64,000 nucleotides of DNA. Origin: Litoribaculum gwangyangense (lineage in GTDB: Bacteria; Bacteroidota; Bacteroidia; Flavobacteriales; Flavobacteriaceae). Below are positions 52,507 to 60,729 of the stretch, piece after piece. The position numbers and the translations under genes were made by a program. How positions within the stretch are numbered: position 1 is the first letter of the stretch; each line of letters begins with the position of its first letter. Location of the stretch: contig NZ_BAABJW010000004.1 in the NCBI RefSeq assembly GCF_039543505.1, positions 248,001 through 312,000 of the forward strand, written 5' to 3'. The notes beneath the pieces were generated by a model. The model searched no databases, was not told where the DNA came from, and saw nothing but the letters and a program-made list of their open reading frames with translations.

Positions 52507-53937
52507 TTAATTTCTGTAATTAAGAGCAGGCAATCTATCGCCAATCAGCGGTATATATTCAAATTTATCACCACGTCTTTCAAGAAATTCTGATTTAGCT
52601 TTTACTACAATATCTTTATTTGAAAACAAATCAATTGCAGTGGCAGCAAGTGTTTTCGCTGCAAGCATCATCCCTTTTGTTCCTATACTCATACCACCCG
52701 CTGCAACTGCCTGCCAGCTATGGGAAGGGGTGTTCGGCACCCAAGTGGCTGCGCGTATTCCACCTGTTGCCACATTGTAACTTACATCACCTACATCAGT
52801 TGATCCAGATCCTTTAGAGGTTGGATTCAAATTATAAGGCATGACACCTTCTACATACTTTAAATCTAAGGTTTCTTGGCCTAATGTTTTGTTTATTTTT
52901 TCAGCAAATGAACGTTCGTCTGAATCATATGTATAGCCACCAATTTTTACAAAATTATCGTACATTAATTTTTGCAAAGTTAAGTTTGGTAATAAATCAT
53001 ACGTGCCTCCTATAATTTCATAATTCATGGTGGTATCGGTCCCAATGGCTGCGCCTTCAGCTGCTTTCACTATTCTATCAAATAGTTTTACCACTTCTTC
53101 CCTATCTGGATGTCTGGAATAGTAGTAAACTTCCGCAAAATCTGGAACCACATTTGGGGCTTTTCCTCCTTCGGTTATAACATAGTGAATTCGTGCTTCT
53201 TGGGGCATGTGTTCACGCATCATATTCACCATGAAATTCATAGATTCTACCGCATCCAAAGCAGAACGTCCTTTTTCTGGCGCACTCGATGCATGTGCTG
53301 AAACACCATAAAATCTAAACTTAGCCGATTTGTTTGCCAATCTGATGATTGGGTTAGAATGGTTTTTCGAATCGGCATGCCAGTGAAGTGCTATATCTAC
53401 ATCTTTAAACAATCCTTCTCGGGTCATGTAGACTTTTCCAGAGCCTCCTTCTTCTGCAGGACATCCGTAAAACCTGATGGTGCCTGAAATTTTATTTTCT
53501 TTTAACCAATTTTTTACACTTATAGCTGCAGCTGTTGATGCCGTTCCAAATAAATGGTGCCCACAAGCATGTCCGGCATCTTTGTTATCCGAAACTCTCT
53601 CAGGAAGCGCTTTTTGCGATAAACCAGGTAGGGCATCGTATTCGCCTAAAATAGCTATAATAGGTGAACCAGTTCCATACTCTGCAATAAATGCTGTGGG
53701 AATTCGAGCTACGCCACTTGTGATTTTGAAACCTTCATCTTTTAATGTTTTCTGTAACAAAAGACTACTTTTCTCCTCTTGATAACCCATTTCTGCGTAG
53801 TTCCAAATAGAATGTGCAATACTGCCATAAAAAGTAGTTTTTGAATCGAGATCCTTTAATGTATTATCTAGTTTGTTTTGTGATTTAAGATAAGTTGAAA
53901 ATAAAAAAACAATGGAGTAGATGAGAATATTTTTCAT
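52507..53937 (-). CDS. Exported M20-family amidohydrolase (AbgB-like)
   Basis: The 476-residue enzyme has a signal peptide (MKNILIYSIVFLFSTYLKSQ) before an M20 peptidase domain. Zinc ligands are visible in AGHACGHHLFG and CPAEEGGSGKVYM, and further motifs in ALHWHADSKNHSN and SAHASSAPEKGRSALDAVE. The best-known relative is AbgB, the aminobenzoyl-glutamate hydrolase, which is cytoplasmic, so this exported version may act on other amidated substrates in the periplasm. It is transcribed alone. Confidence 0.9.
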   Translation of the reverse strand: MKNILIYSIVFLFSTYLKSQNKLDNTLKDLDSKTTFYGSIAHSIWNYAEMGYQEEKSSLLLQKTLKDEGFKITSGVARIPTAFIAEYGTGSPIIAILGEYDALPGLSQKALPERVSDNKDAGHACGHHLFGTASTAAAISVKNWLKENKISGTIRFYGCPAEEGGSGKVYMTREGLFKDVDIALHWHADSKNHSNPIIRLANKSAKFRFYGVSAHASSAPEKGRSALDAVESMNFMVNMMREHMPQEARIHYVITEGGKAPNVVPDFAEVYYYSRHPDREEVVKLFDRIVKAAEGAAIGTDTTMNYEIIGGTYDLLPNLTLQKLMYDNFVKIGGYTYDSDERSFAEKINKTLGQETLDLKYVEGVMPYNLNPTSKGSGSTDVGDVSYNVATGGIRAATWVPNTPSHSWQAVAAGGMSIGTKGMMLAAKTLAATAIDLFSNKDIVVKAKSEFLERRGDKFEYIPLIGDRLPALNYRN

Positions 53938-54113
53938 TTTTAAATATTTGGTTAAATACTAATATATGAAAAAATACATTGTGTAGTAATGATGAAAAGC
54001 TTCAATTCATCATCGAAATTTTACAGTTCGGTTATTTTGAATTTTTACTTTAAAGAATCTATTTAAAATTTGCCTCATAAATAAAAAACGAGCACAACAG
54101 ATAAATCCTTAAC

Positions 54114-56267
54114 ATGAAAAAAATACTAACCCTAATTATAATCTTACTTTTTATAAGTTCGAAAGCACAAAATGTTGTAAGTGGAAAGGTTTTTAATGTA
54201 AAAAATGAGCCAATTATTGGAGCTAATATCTACTTAGAGGGTACTTATGATGGAACAACATCAGATGAAAACGGAAGTTTTTCTTTTACCACTTCTGAAA
54301 CTGGGAATCTCACGTTAATAGTTTCTTATTTATCGTATGAAACCTTTACCATGTTTGGTGATGTCTCATACATGAAAAACCTTAATATAAAATTGAGAGA
54401 AGATGTTAATGCATTAGATGCCGTAGTTCTTTCAGCAGGAACATTTTCGGCTGGTGATAATAGTAAAGTAAACGTATTAAAACCTTTGGATGTCGTAACA
54501 ACTGCTAGCGCTTTGGGCGACTTTGTTGGGGCCTTACAAACTTTACCTGGAACCACTACTGTTCCTGAAGATGGACGCTTATTTGTGCGTGGAGGTGATG
54601 CTGAAGAAACTCAAATTTTTATTGATGGTATTCGCGTTTTTACCCCTTATACTCCAACTACCAATAATGCACCAACTCGTGGGCGCTATTCACCTTTTTT
54701 ATTTGATGGAATTACGTTCTCAACGGGTGGCTATTCAGCAGAATTTGGGCAAGCATTATCCAGCGTATTACTTTTAAATACTATTAATGAACCTGATCAA
54801 GAAAAAACAGATATTGGTATAATGAGTGTTGGAGCGAGTTTAGGAAATACCCAAAAGTGGGATAAAAGTTCCATTAGCGTAAATGCATCATATATCAATT
54901 TAGCTCCTTACAATACTATTTTTAATAATAGAAATAATTGGATAAAACCTTTTGAAACAGTTTCAGGCGAGAGCGTTTTTAGAAAAACAACAAATTCTGG
55001 CTTAATAAAGCTTTACGGTGCTTTTGACACCACAAATTTTGAATTAACCCAAGAGGATATTAATAATGATGAAGGTTTGTATTTTAAACTCAATAATAAA
55101 AACCTCTATTTTAATGGGTCTTACCAAGGTGTATTAAATGATAATTGGACGTTACAAGGTGGTTTTAGTTATACACACAGCAACAACAAATTAAATGTTA
55201 TGGATAGCTCCATAAACGGCACTGAAAATTCAATACATACGAAACTCAAATTTAAAAACCGAATAAGCAACAGATTGAAGTTGTACTTTGGAGCCGAATA
55301 TTTTGCAACAAATTTCACCGAAAATTACAGCGATGTAACCATTGATAATACTGAATACGGTTATGACAACAATATTGCCGCCGTGTTTGCAGAAGCAGAT
55401 ATTTTTATCTCAAAAAATTTAGCTTTTAAATCAGGAATTCGAGGAGAGTATAGTCAATTGTTTAAAGAATATAACCTAGCCCCTAGATTGTCATTCGCTT
55501 ATAAAACATCAAGTAAAAGTCAGTTGTCAGTGGCTTATGGTAACTTTTATCAAAACCCAAATAGTAATATTTTAAAGTTTAATCAAAATCTAAAAGCAGA
55601 AAGTACCTCTCATTATATTTTGAATTACCAGTTTAATGCTGATAGAAAAATATTTAGAGCTGAAGCGTATTATAAAAAATACAATGATTTAGTAAAATAC
55701 GATACTGAATTTACAAATTTTGATACTAATTTTAGCAATAACGGTTTTGGATTTGCGAAGGGTATAGATTTCTTTTGGAGAGACAGTAAAAGCATAAAAA
55801 ACTTTGATTATTGGGTAAGTTACTCCCTTTTAGATACCAAACGTGATTATAAAAATTACCCAGAAAAAGCACAACCCAACTTTGCAAACACCCATAATTT
55901 ATCATTAGTTGGTAAATATTGGATAGACGATTTACGCAGCCAAGTAGGGTTTAGTTATGCATTTGCCTCTGGTAGAACTTTTACCAATCCTAATAACCCC
56001 GGTTTTTTAAACGATAAAACCAAAGCCTTTAATAGTTTAAGTGTAAACTGGGCCTATTTAATTAGTCCACAAAAAATACTTTATGCATCTGTTAACAATG
56101 TATTAGGATTTAAGAACATTAACGGCTATCAATACGCTAATACACCCGATGCGAATGGAAACTTTAATAGAAGAGCCCTACAACCAGCCACAGACCAATT
56201 CGTTTTTATAGGCTTCTTTTGGACTATAAGTGAAGATAAAAAAAGTAATCAATTGGATAATCTTTAA
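54114..56267 (+). CDS. TonB-dependent receptor with carboxypeptidase-like domain
   Basis: The 717-residue outer-membrane receptor has signal peptide MKKILTLIIILLFISSKAQ, a carboxypeptidase-like regulatory domain (about 20-100: VSGKVFNVKNEPIIGANIYL), a plug (about 115-225: LPGTTTVPEDGRLFVRGGDA, EETQIFIDGIRVFTPYTP) and a beta barrel ending in FFWTISEDK. It imports a ligand using TonB energy. No SusD or other partner gene adjoins it, so the substrate is unknown. The gene is followed by the inverted-repeat cassette at 56271. Confidence 0.92.
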   Translation: MKKILTLIIILLFISSKAQNVVSGKVFNVKNEPIIGANIYLEGTYDGTTSDENGSFSFTTSETGNLTLIVSYLSYETFTMFGDVSYMKNLNIKLREDVNALDAVVLSAGTFSAGDNSKVNVLKPLDVVTTASALGDFVGALQTLPGTTTVPEDGRLFVRGGDAEETQIFIDGIRVFTPYTPTTNNAPTRGRYSPFLFDGITFSTGGYSAEFGQALSSVLLLNTINEPDQEKTDIGIMSVGASLGNTQKWDKSSISVNASYINLAPYNTIFNNRNNWIKPFETVSGESVFRKTTNSGLIKLYGAFDTTNFELTQEDINNDEGLYFKLNNKNLYFNGSYQGVLNDNWTLQGGFSYTHSNNKLNVMDSSINGTENSIHTKLKFKNRISNRLKLYFGAEYFATNFTENYSDVTIDNTEYGYDNNIAAVFAEADIFISKNLAFKSGIRGEYSQLFKEYNLAPRLSFAYKTSSKSQLSVAYGNFYQNPNSNILKFNQNLKAESTSHYILNYQFNADRKIFRAEAYYKKYNDLVKYDTEFTNFDTNFSNNGFGFAKGIDFFWRDSKSIKNFDYWVSYSLLDTKRDYKNYPEKAQPNFANTHNLSLVGKYWIDDLRSQVGFSYAFASGRTFTNPNNPGFLNDKTKAFNSLSVNWAYLISPQKILYASVNNVLGFKNINGYQYANTPDANGNFNRRALQPATDQFVFIGFFWTISEDKKSNQLDNL

Positions 56268-56304
56268 ATTTCGCTTATCGTATTTGGCTATGGTTTCTTT
56301 TCGT

Positions 56305-56324
56305 GAAAATCCGCGAGGATTTTC
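56305..56324 (+). repeat. Hairpin with GCGA tetraloop
   Basis: GAAAATCC and GGATTTTC form a perfect 8-bp stem with loop GCGA, a GNRA tetraloop. It lies in the left flank of the SH3b-gene cassette. Confidence 0.75.
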
Positions 56325-56355
56325 CGCCGTAAACCGAAGATAGCAAATTTGCGAG

Positions 56356-56375
56356 GACTTTCCGAAAGGAAAGTC
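56356..56375 (+). repeat. Hairpin with GAAA tetraloop
   Basis: GACTTTCC and GGAAAGTC form a perfect 8-bp stem with loop GAAA, a GNRA tetraloop. A 10-bp palindrome (GCAAATTTGC, 56343-56352) stands just before it. Confidence 0.75.
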
Positions 56376-56415
56376 AGAAGCAATGAACTACAGCCTGTGT
56401 TGGCTACAGTTTTTT

Positions 56416-57105
56416 TTAACATCCGGGTGATTGATAAAACGAAATAATTTTCCATTCTCCATTGACTTTGGCAATTGTCATTTCTTTTATCAGGTCAGAA
56501 GATGTCAATTCCGATGCTACATATCCAATTTCTCCAGATGAAAGTTTTATTTCCAACCAACCTATTCCTTCAACGATTTGATATGTCGTTTTTTTGGTGG
56601 TCAAAATATTACAGTCACATTTGAATTTCTCAAAGGATGCAGTCCGAATTATTTTTGCTTTTAGACTTGGTTTTTCTCTAATGTTGACATTTTCTCCAAG
56701 AACGATAATTTCGTTATCTGTGTCAACATTTTTTAAGTACGATGGTCCATAAAAAATTGTCGAGTCGTGAGGAACAATTCTTTCAGGGTTTTCGTCCTTA
56801 TCTCGGATAAATCCAAATCTTATGATTTTAAACATATCATTCCAAGACCGTTCAGCTCCCTCATTAAAATAGTATTTAATAAATTCCTCTTTACTACAAC
56901 CTGGATAGCCACAACCATCGTTGCTTTCGAATACTCTTTCGGCAAGTAATTCTTTGAGTTTGGTCGTATCCTTTTTTATAACACAATTCAATAAGTCATT
57001 TTTGAATTTTAAAAAATCCGAATCCAGATAGGACTCATCACTAATCAATTGTGCATTTGCAGTTAAGCAAAAAAGTCCGATTAATATGTAGATTAAGCTT
57101 TTCAT
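56416..57105 (-). CDS. Secreted SH3b-domain protein in a cassette
   Basis: The 229-residue protein has signal peptide MKSLIYILIGLFCLTANA. Residues of about 30-120 look like a helical domain with Cys pairs (DGCGYPGCSKEEF). An SH3b-like domain (about 140-195) has GENVNIREKPSLKAKIIR and SGEIGYVAS. SH3b domains often bind cell-wall peptides. Its function is unknown. It sits alone inside the inverted-repeat cassette, reading opposite to the upstream receptor gene, so it has probably been acquired as a unit. Confidence 0.82.
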   Translation of the reverse strand: MKSLIYILIGLFCLTANAQLISDESYLDSDFLKFKNDLLNCVIKKDTTKLKELLAERVFESNDGCGYPGCSKEEFIKYYFNEGAERSWNDMFKIIRFGFIRDKDENPERIVPHDSTIFYGPSYLKNVDTDNEIIVLGENVNIREKPSLKAKIIRTASFEKFKCDCNILTTKKTTYQIVEGIGWLEIKLSSGEIGYVASELTSSDLIKEMTIAKVNGEWKIISFYQSPGC

Positions 57106-57200
57106 TCAAATTGTAGCCAACGTTTAAGCTAGGCAGCGTCTTAATTCGGCTTAGCAACCGATAAGCGAAGTTAGTTGAAAATTTTTACAAAGTCAATTAA

Positions 57201-57566
57201 TCATTTCACCAAAAACATCCCAAAAAAAACAGCCAAAAACCCAAATACAAAACTAGCAATGGTGTAAATGGCAAAATTGGTAAAATCGCCTGTTTTTAAA
57301 AACACATGGTTCTCATAAGCAAAAGTTGAAAAGGTTGTAAAACCGCCGCAAAACCCTGTTGCCAATAATAGGGTTTGACTATTTGATAAAGTGTTGTTTT
57401 TAATGGCTAAACCCAAAATAATACCAATTAGCAAACTACCTAAAACATTAGCAACAAGGGTACCGTAAGGAATTACACCTTCTGAAGTGTTAAGATATTT
57501 GCCTATGAAATAGCGTAAAACACTACCAAAACCACCACCTAAAAAAACCATTAAAAATTGTTTCAT
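57201..57566 (-). CDS. crcB: Fluoride efflux channel CrcB/FluC
   Basis: The 121-residue protein has four membrane helices and the Fluc motifs GGGFGSVLRYFIG, GTLVANVLGSLLIG and GFCGGFTTFSTFAYE. The last holds the Phe residues that line the fluoride path. It exports fluoride as a dimer with dual topology. A single short gene fits the homodimer type. It starts 6 bp behind the SRPBCC-GyrI gene, so no riboswitch is present in front of it. Confidence 0.94.
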   Translation of the reverse strand: MKQFLMVFLGGGFGSVLRYFIGKYLNTSEGVIPYGTLVANVLGSLLIGIILGLAIKNNTLSNSQTLLLATGFCGGFTTFSTFAYENHVFLKTGDFTNFAIYTIASFVFGFLAVFFGMFLVK

Positions 57567-57572
57567 ACAATA

Positions 57573-58607
57573 TTATTGAGGTCTTTTAACGGCTATATAA
57601 ATTTCGGTAATCCAATCAGCAGGATTAGGTGTTTCCATTGGATCAGTCGAATATACTTCAAGCATGGGGCCATCATTTGGAATTTCTAGATTATTTTCTG
57701 GAATGTAATTCATGGCAGTTTCCCAAGCTTCTTTTAAATTCTTGTAATCACCTTTAAGGGTTGTTTTTAAGGCATTAAAAGGAAGAAATTGACCTGTTAA
57801 AATATCACTATTTGGCACTGTAATTACTTTTTCTGTAGTTGGTAAACAGCTTGAAAATATTACAGCATTGTTTTCCTCATCCCATTTAATATAATTTGCA
57901 AAAGGAGCTCCCGCCATTTTAATATGATGTTCTGAAGCATAATTAATTATTGTGGTCATCATTTCTTGCATTTTGGTGTTTAACTCACTTATTTTACAGG
58001 AAGTAGTATTGTATAAGTAATAACCACCTCCATGTTGTGTAATACCATTTATTTTAATGCTATACCTACTCATGTCGACTTGAATGATACTATCTAACTT
58101 GTACAACCCTCTATCAAAATCAGGGGCTGTGTTTTCTTCAATAGAGCCAGCAAAAGTGGTGTACATTTTGGTCATGAAATCTTGTTTTCCATTCATACCA
58201 CAAGTTACTTTGGTGCCCTCCTCTGAAGTTTCAAACGTCCAGTTTATTTCAGACTCAGATTTAAATGGTTTTATAAATGTTATGTATTGGTTAATACTTT
58301 GATCAATGACAACTGATAAATTTTTCATACTTCCTTCACCTAAAATATCACCTTTCCATGCATAGTTTCCATTAGTACCTGAAGTTGTATCTCCAAAAAT
58401 TAAAGTTGCGGTTGGCTCTTGCTCTATCCAAGGAGAAAAATCGGGCCAATTTTTAAAGTCGTTTACTTTGTTGAACACGACCGAAACAGGTGCTTTAATA
58501 ATTTTACTTCTATTAAAACTAAACTCATTAGGTTGCACAGCAATGTATATGGCTAAGCCAATAATAGCTATGAGAATTAAAAATAAAATATATTTGAGAG
58601 CCTTCAT
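57573..58607 (-). CDS. Membrane-anchored SRPBCC-GyrI-like fusion protein
   Basis: The 344-residue protein has one N-terminal membrane helix (LKYILFLILIAIIGLAIYIAV). A SRPBCC/polyketide-cyclase-like domain (about 25-165: IIKAPVSVVFNKVNDFKNWPDF) follows, then a GyrI-like effector-binding domain (about 190-340: GGGYYLYNTTSC, AGAPFANYIKWDEENNAVIF). Both domains bind small ligands, so a sensory or scavenging role is possible. ATG 58607 is chosen over the longer frame at 58637. A TATATTTG box lies upstream on the minus strand. Confidence 0.85.
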   Translation of the reverse strand: MKALKYILFLILIAIIGLAIYIAVQPNEFSFNRSKIIKAPVSVVFNKVNDFKNWPDFSPWIEQEPTATLIFGDTTSGTNGNYAWKGDILGEGSMKNLSVVIDQSINQYITFIKPFKSESEINWTFETSEEGTKVTCGMNGKQDFMTKMYTTFAGSIEENTAPDFDRGLYKLDSIIQVDMSRYSIKINGITQHGGGYYLYNTTSCKISELNTKMQEMMTTIINYASEHHIKMAGAPFANYIKWDEENNAVIFSSCLPTTEKVITVPNSDILTGQFLPFNALKTTLKGDYKNLKEAWETAMNYIPENNLEIPNDGPMLEVYSTDPMETPNPADWITEIYIAVKRPQ

Positions 58608-58634
58608 TTTTTCGGTTTGAAGAATTATACAAAC

Positions 58635-58642
58635 CAAATATA
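58635..58642 (-). promoter_or_regulatory. Bacteroidota -7 box before the SRPBCC-GyrI gene
   Basis: On the minus strand TATATTTG (58642-58635) lies 27 bp before ATG 58607. A dyad AATGAT-N4-ATCATT (58664-58679) overlaps the expected -33 region and may be an operator. Confidence 0.45.
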
Positions 58643-58719
58643 ATCATTTTAAAATTTGATTTTAATGATGATTATCATTTAAGGCATTTGTTTTTGGAGA
58701 ATTACAAGAAATTAAAAAG

Positions 58720-58806
58720 TTAAGGCTCCGTTTTTTTATTAACACTGAAAGTTAAAAGGATTAAATTAACTATTAATATCAAACAGATAATTAGTAACAC
58801 TTTCAT
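58720..58806 (-). CDS. Possible very small membrane protein (28 aa)
   Basis: The minus-strand frame encodes MKVLLIICLILIVNLILLTF followed by SVNKKTEP. That is one hydrophobic helix with a basic/polar tail, the usual layout of small membrane peptides. It has a clean ATG but no further support from neighbours. It could also be a chance frame. Confidence 0.35.
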   Translation of the reverse strand: MKVLLIICLILIVNLILLTFSVNKKTEP

Positions 58807-58926
58807 ATTTGGTTTGTTTAGTTGTTACTAAGATGCATTAATTTTATAAAGGTTGCGTTTAAAAACAAACTTTTTTTAAAAAGTAAGTAAACAAACGTTT
58901 TCCTAGCTTTAAATCATTAATGAATT

Positions 58927-59112
58927 TTAATTTAAGAAGAATTTAATGGCAGCTATGAAAAGAATAAAACCAATGAATGCAATAAGAACCCAAAGGCTGC
59001 CAGCATAAAACTTTTTGTGTAGTTTCAGATCTTTACGGTAACTAAACCCAATGATAATCGCAAAGACAATAAAAAATAAAACACCAAAAATGATTTGACC
59101 TTTACTGAACAT
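58927..59112 (-). CDS. Small two-helix membrane protein (61 aa), unknown
   Basis: The 61-residue protein begins MFSKGQIIFGVLFFIVFAII, has a basic loop (FSYRKDLKLHKKFY) and a second hydrophobic helix to the C-terminus (LWVLIAFIGFILFIAAIKFFLN in parts). The ATG at 59112 is used; a TTG at 59130 would add six residues. It is divergent from the MazG-like gene (37 bp). No function is known. Confidence 0.75.
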   Translation of the reverse strand: MFSKGQIIFGVLFFIVFAIIIGFSYRKDLKLHKKFYAGSLWVLIAFIGFILFIAAIKFFLN

Positions 59113-59149
59113 ATAGTTATTTTTATGCAAATTTAATGAAATATAGTTG

Positions 59150-59536
59150 ATGAAAAATAAAATAGAAGCAGTTAAAGCATTTCACGAGGCCTTTAAAATT
59201 GGATACAGGGAAACACCTAAGGCAGATTTAGGTATTGAAAAAAATATGCTACGTTATAAATTGATGCGAGAGGAAAATGAGGAGTATCTTGAAGCGGCTA
59301 ATAATAATGATTTAGTTGAAGTTGCCGATGCCCTTGGAGATATGCTTTACATTTTATGTGGAACTATTATAGAACATGGTTTGCAATATAAAATTGAAGA
59401 GGTTTTTAATGAAATACAACGAAGCAACATGAGTAAATTGGGTGAAGATGGACAACCTATTTATCGAGAAGATGGTAAAGTTTTAAAAGGGCCTAATTAC
59501 TTCAAACCAAATATTCAATCTATTTTAGACAAATAA
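59150..59536 (+). CDS. MazG-like nucleotide pyrophosphohydrolase
   Basis: The 128-residue protein is an all-alpha NTP pyrophosphatase of the MazG/phosphoribosyl-ATP type: LMREENEEYLEAANNNDLVE followed by VADALGDMLYIL shows the ExxE-ExxD metal-binding pattern. C-terminal GQPIYREDGKVLKGPNYFKP is the usual family ending. It likely hydrolyses a non-canonical nucleotide to clean the pool. ATG 59150 is chosen over the TTG three bases before. A palindromic terminator follows. Confidence 0.88.
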   Translation: MKNKIEAVKAFHEAFKIGYRETPKADLGIEKNMLRYKLMREENEEYLEAANNNDLVEVADALGDMLYILCGTIIEHGLQYKIEEVFNEIQRSNMSKLGEDGQPIYREDGKVLKGPNYFKPNIQSILDK

Positions 59537-59566
59537 AAAAAAGGACACTCATGAGTGTCCTTTTTT
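59535..59566. terminator. Bidirectional terminator between MazG-like and ilvE genes
   Basis: A 18-bp perfect palindrome (59543-59560) is flanked by A runs on the left and T6 on the right. It lies between two convergent genes. Confidence 0.85.
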
Positions 59567-59567
59567 G

Positions 59568-60644
59568 TTATTCAACTTTATATCTCCATCCAAATGGGTC
59601 TTTAGTTTTATTGGTTTGTATGTCGGTAATTCGTTTCTTTAAATAACTGGCATAAGTATTCTCTAATTTCGGTAATTCAAAATCTTCATTCTTATAACCA
59701 AAACCAGATATAGGTGATATGACCGCAGCGGTTCCAGCTCCAAACATTTCTTTGAGTGATTTATTTTTAGCAGCCTCAATAACTTCGCTAACCGTAATTT
59801 TTCTTACTTCAACAGGAATGTTTTCAGATTTAGCAAGTTCTATGATACTTTTGCGCGTAATACCGTCAAGAATTCTATCACTGGTTGGTCCCGTAATCAA
59901 CGTATCATTTATTCGTATAAAAATATTCATAGCTCCGGCTTCTTCTATATATTCATGGGAGTTATCGTCTGTCCAAATAACTTGTTGGTAACCTTTTTCA
60001 ATGGCTAATTGTGTTGGGTAAAATTGACCTGCATAATTTCCACCAGCTTTAGCAAAACCAACACCGCCATTCGCAGAGCGTGAATAGGTTTCTTCAATTA
60101 AAACTCTAACTTCACCTGCAAAATAAGACCCAGAAGGTGCTGTTGCTATGATGAATTTGTAGGCATCGGCAGGTGAGGCATGAAAACCTTTTCCAGATGC
60201 AAAAATAAAAGGTCTGATGTATAACGAACTTCCATCCTTTTTTGGAATCCAATCTTTATCAACTTCTAATAAAGCTTTTAAACCATCCATAAAATAATGC
60301 TCTGGAAGTTCTGGAATAGCTAATCGTTTCGCTGAAATATTCAAGCGCTTAAAATTATCTAATGGTCGAAATAACAAAATATTATCATCAGTGTCTTTAT
60401 AGGCTTTCATCCCTTCAAAAATAGATTGTCCATAGTGAAAAATCTTAGCAGAAGGGTCTAAGGTAATTGGGCCATAAGGCACCACTTTGGGTGCTTGCCA
60501 TTTTCCGTCTTTAAAATCACACTCAAGCATGTGGTCTGAAAAAACAGTCCCAAATTTTAAATTATCAAAATCTACATCCTGAATTTTAGTAGTTTTGGCC
60601 TTTATAATCTCTATATCGTGGATTATAGCGTTCATAAGTCTCAT
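59568..60644 (-). CDS. ilvE: Branched-chain amino acid aminotransferase
   Basis: The 358-residue PLP enzyme transfers amino groups to and from leucine, isoleucine and valine. The PLP-binding Lys lies in GGVGFAKAGGNYAGQ near residue 200. Other family features are YGQSIFEGMKAYK, ISAKRLAIPELP and EEAGAMNIFIRI. It is the BCAT (mammalian-like) group. Two ATG starts lie close (60644 and 60635). A TAAATTTG box at 60664-60657 is so near that 60635 gives the more normal leader. It ends at the shared terminator. Confidence 0.92.
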   Translation of the reverse strand: MRLMNAIIHDIEIIKAKTTKIQDVDFDNLKFGTVFSDHMLECDFKDGKWQAPKVVPYGPITLDPSAKIFHYGQSIFEGMKAYKDTDDNILLFRPLDNFKRLNISAKRLAIPELPEHYFMDGLKALLEVDKDWIPKKDGSSLYIRPFIFASGKGFHASPADAYKFIIATAPSGSYFAGEVRVLIEETYSRSANGGVGFAKAGGNYAGQFYPTQLAIEKGYQQVIWTDDNSHEYIEEAGAMNIFIRINDTLITGPTSDRILDGITRKSIIELAKSENIPVEVRKITVSEVIEAAKNKSLKEMFGAGTAAVISPISGFGYKNEDFELPKLENTYASYLKKRITDIQTNKTKDPFGWRYKVE

Positions 60645-60729
60645 TATTTAGTGACACAAATTTAAAGAAAAACGTTTTTAAAAAAGCGCTATATTTACAT
60701 AAATCGTTTAAAATTGAAATATTTCCAGT

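Larger units (their letters stand above)
56271..57168. repeat. Inverted-repeat-bounded cassette holding one gene
   Basis: A perfect 10-bp inverted repeat (TCGCTTATCG at 56271-56280, its complement at 57159-57168) encloses 898 bp. A second pair lies inside it: GTTGGCTACA at 56399-56408 and TGTAGCCAAC at 57112-57121. Between the left repeats are two hairpins with GNRA loops. The whole suggests an inserted unit, and no transposase is present. See findings. Confidence 0.6.
58608..58926. other. 319-bp spacer between GyrI-fusion and small membrane protein genes
   Basis: Besides the promoter box and dyad above, it holds a possible 28-residue minus-strand gene (58720-58806). No other frame, repeat or RNA gene was seen in it. 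Confidence 0.6.

Noticed and set aside
57106..57200. True integron attC site at the cassette edge
   Set aside because: The core does not match RYYYAAC/GTTRRRY, there is no integrase, and only one gene is present. The looser term cassette is used instead.
57567..57572. Fluoride riboswitch before crcB
   Set aside because: Only 6 bp separate crcB from the upstream gene, so there is no room for one.
58664..58679. Fur box upstream of the SRPBCC-GyrI gene
   Set aside because: The arms AATGAT and ATCATT resemble a Fur site, but the spacer is four bases rather than one.
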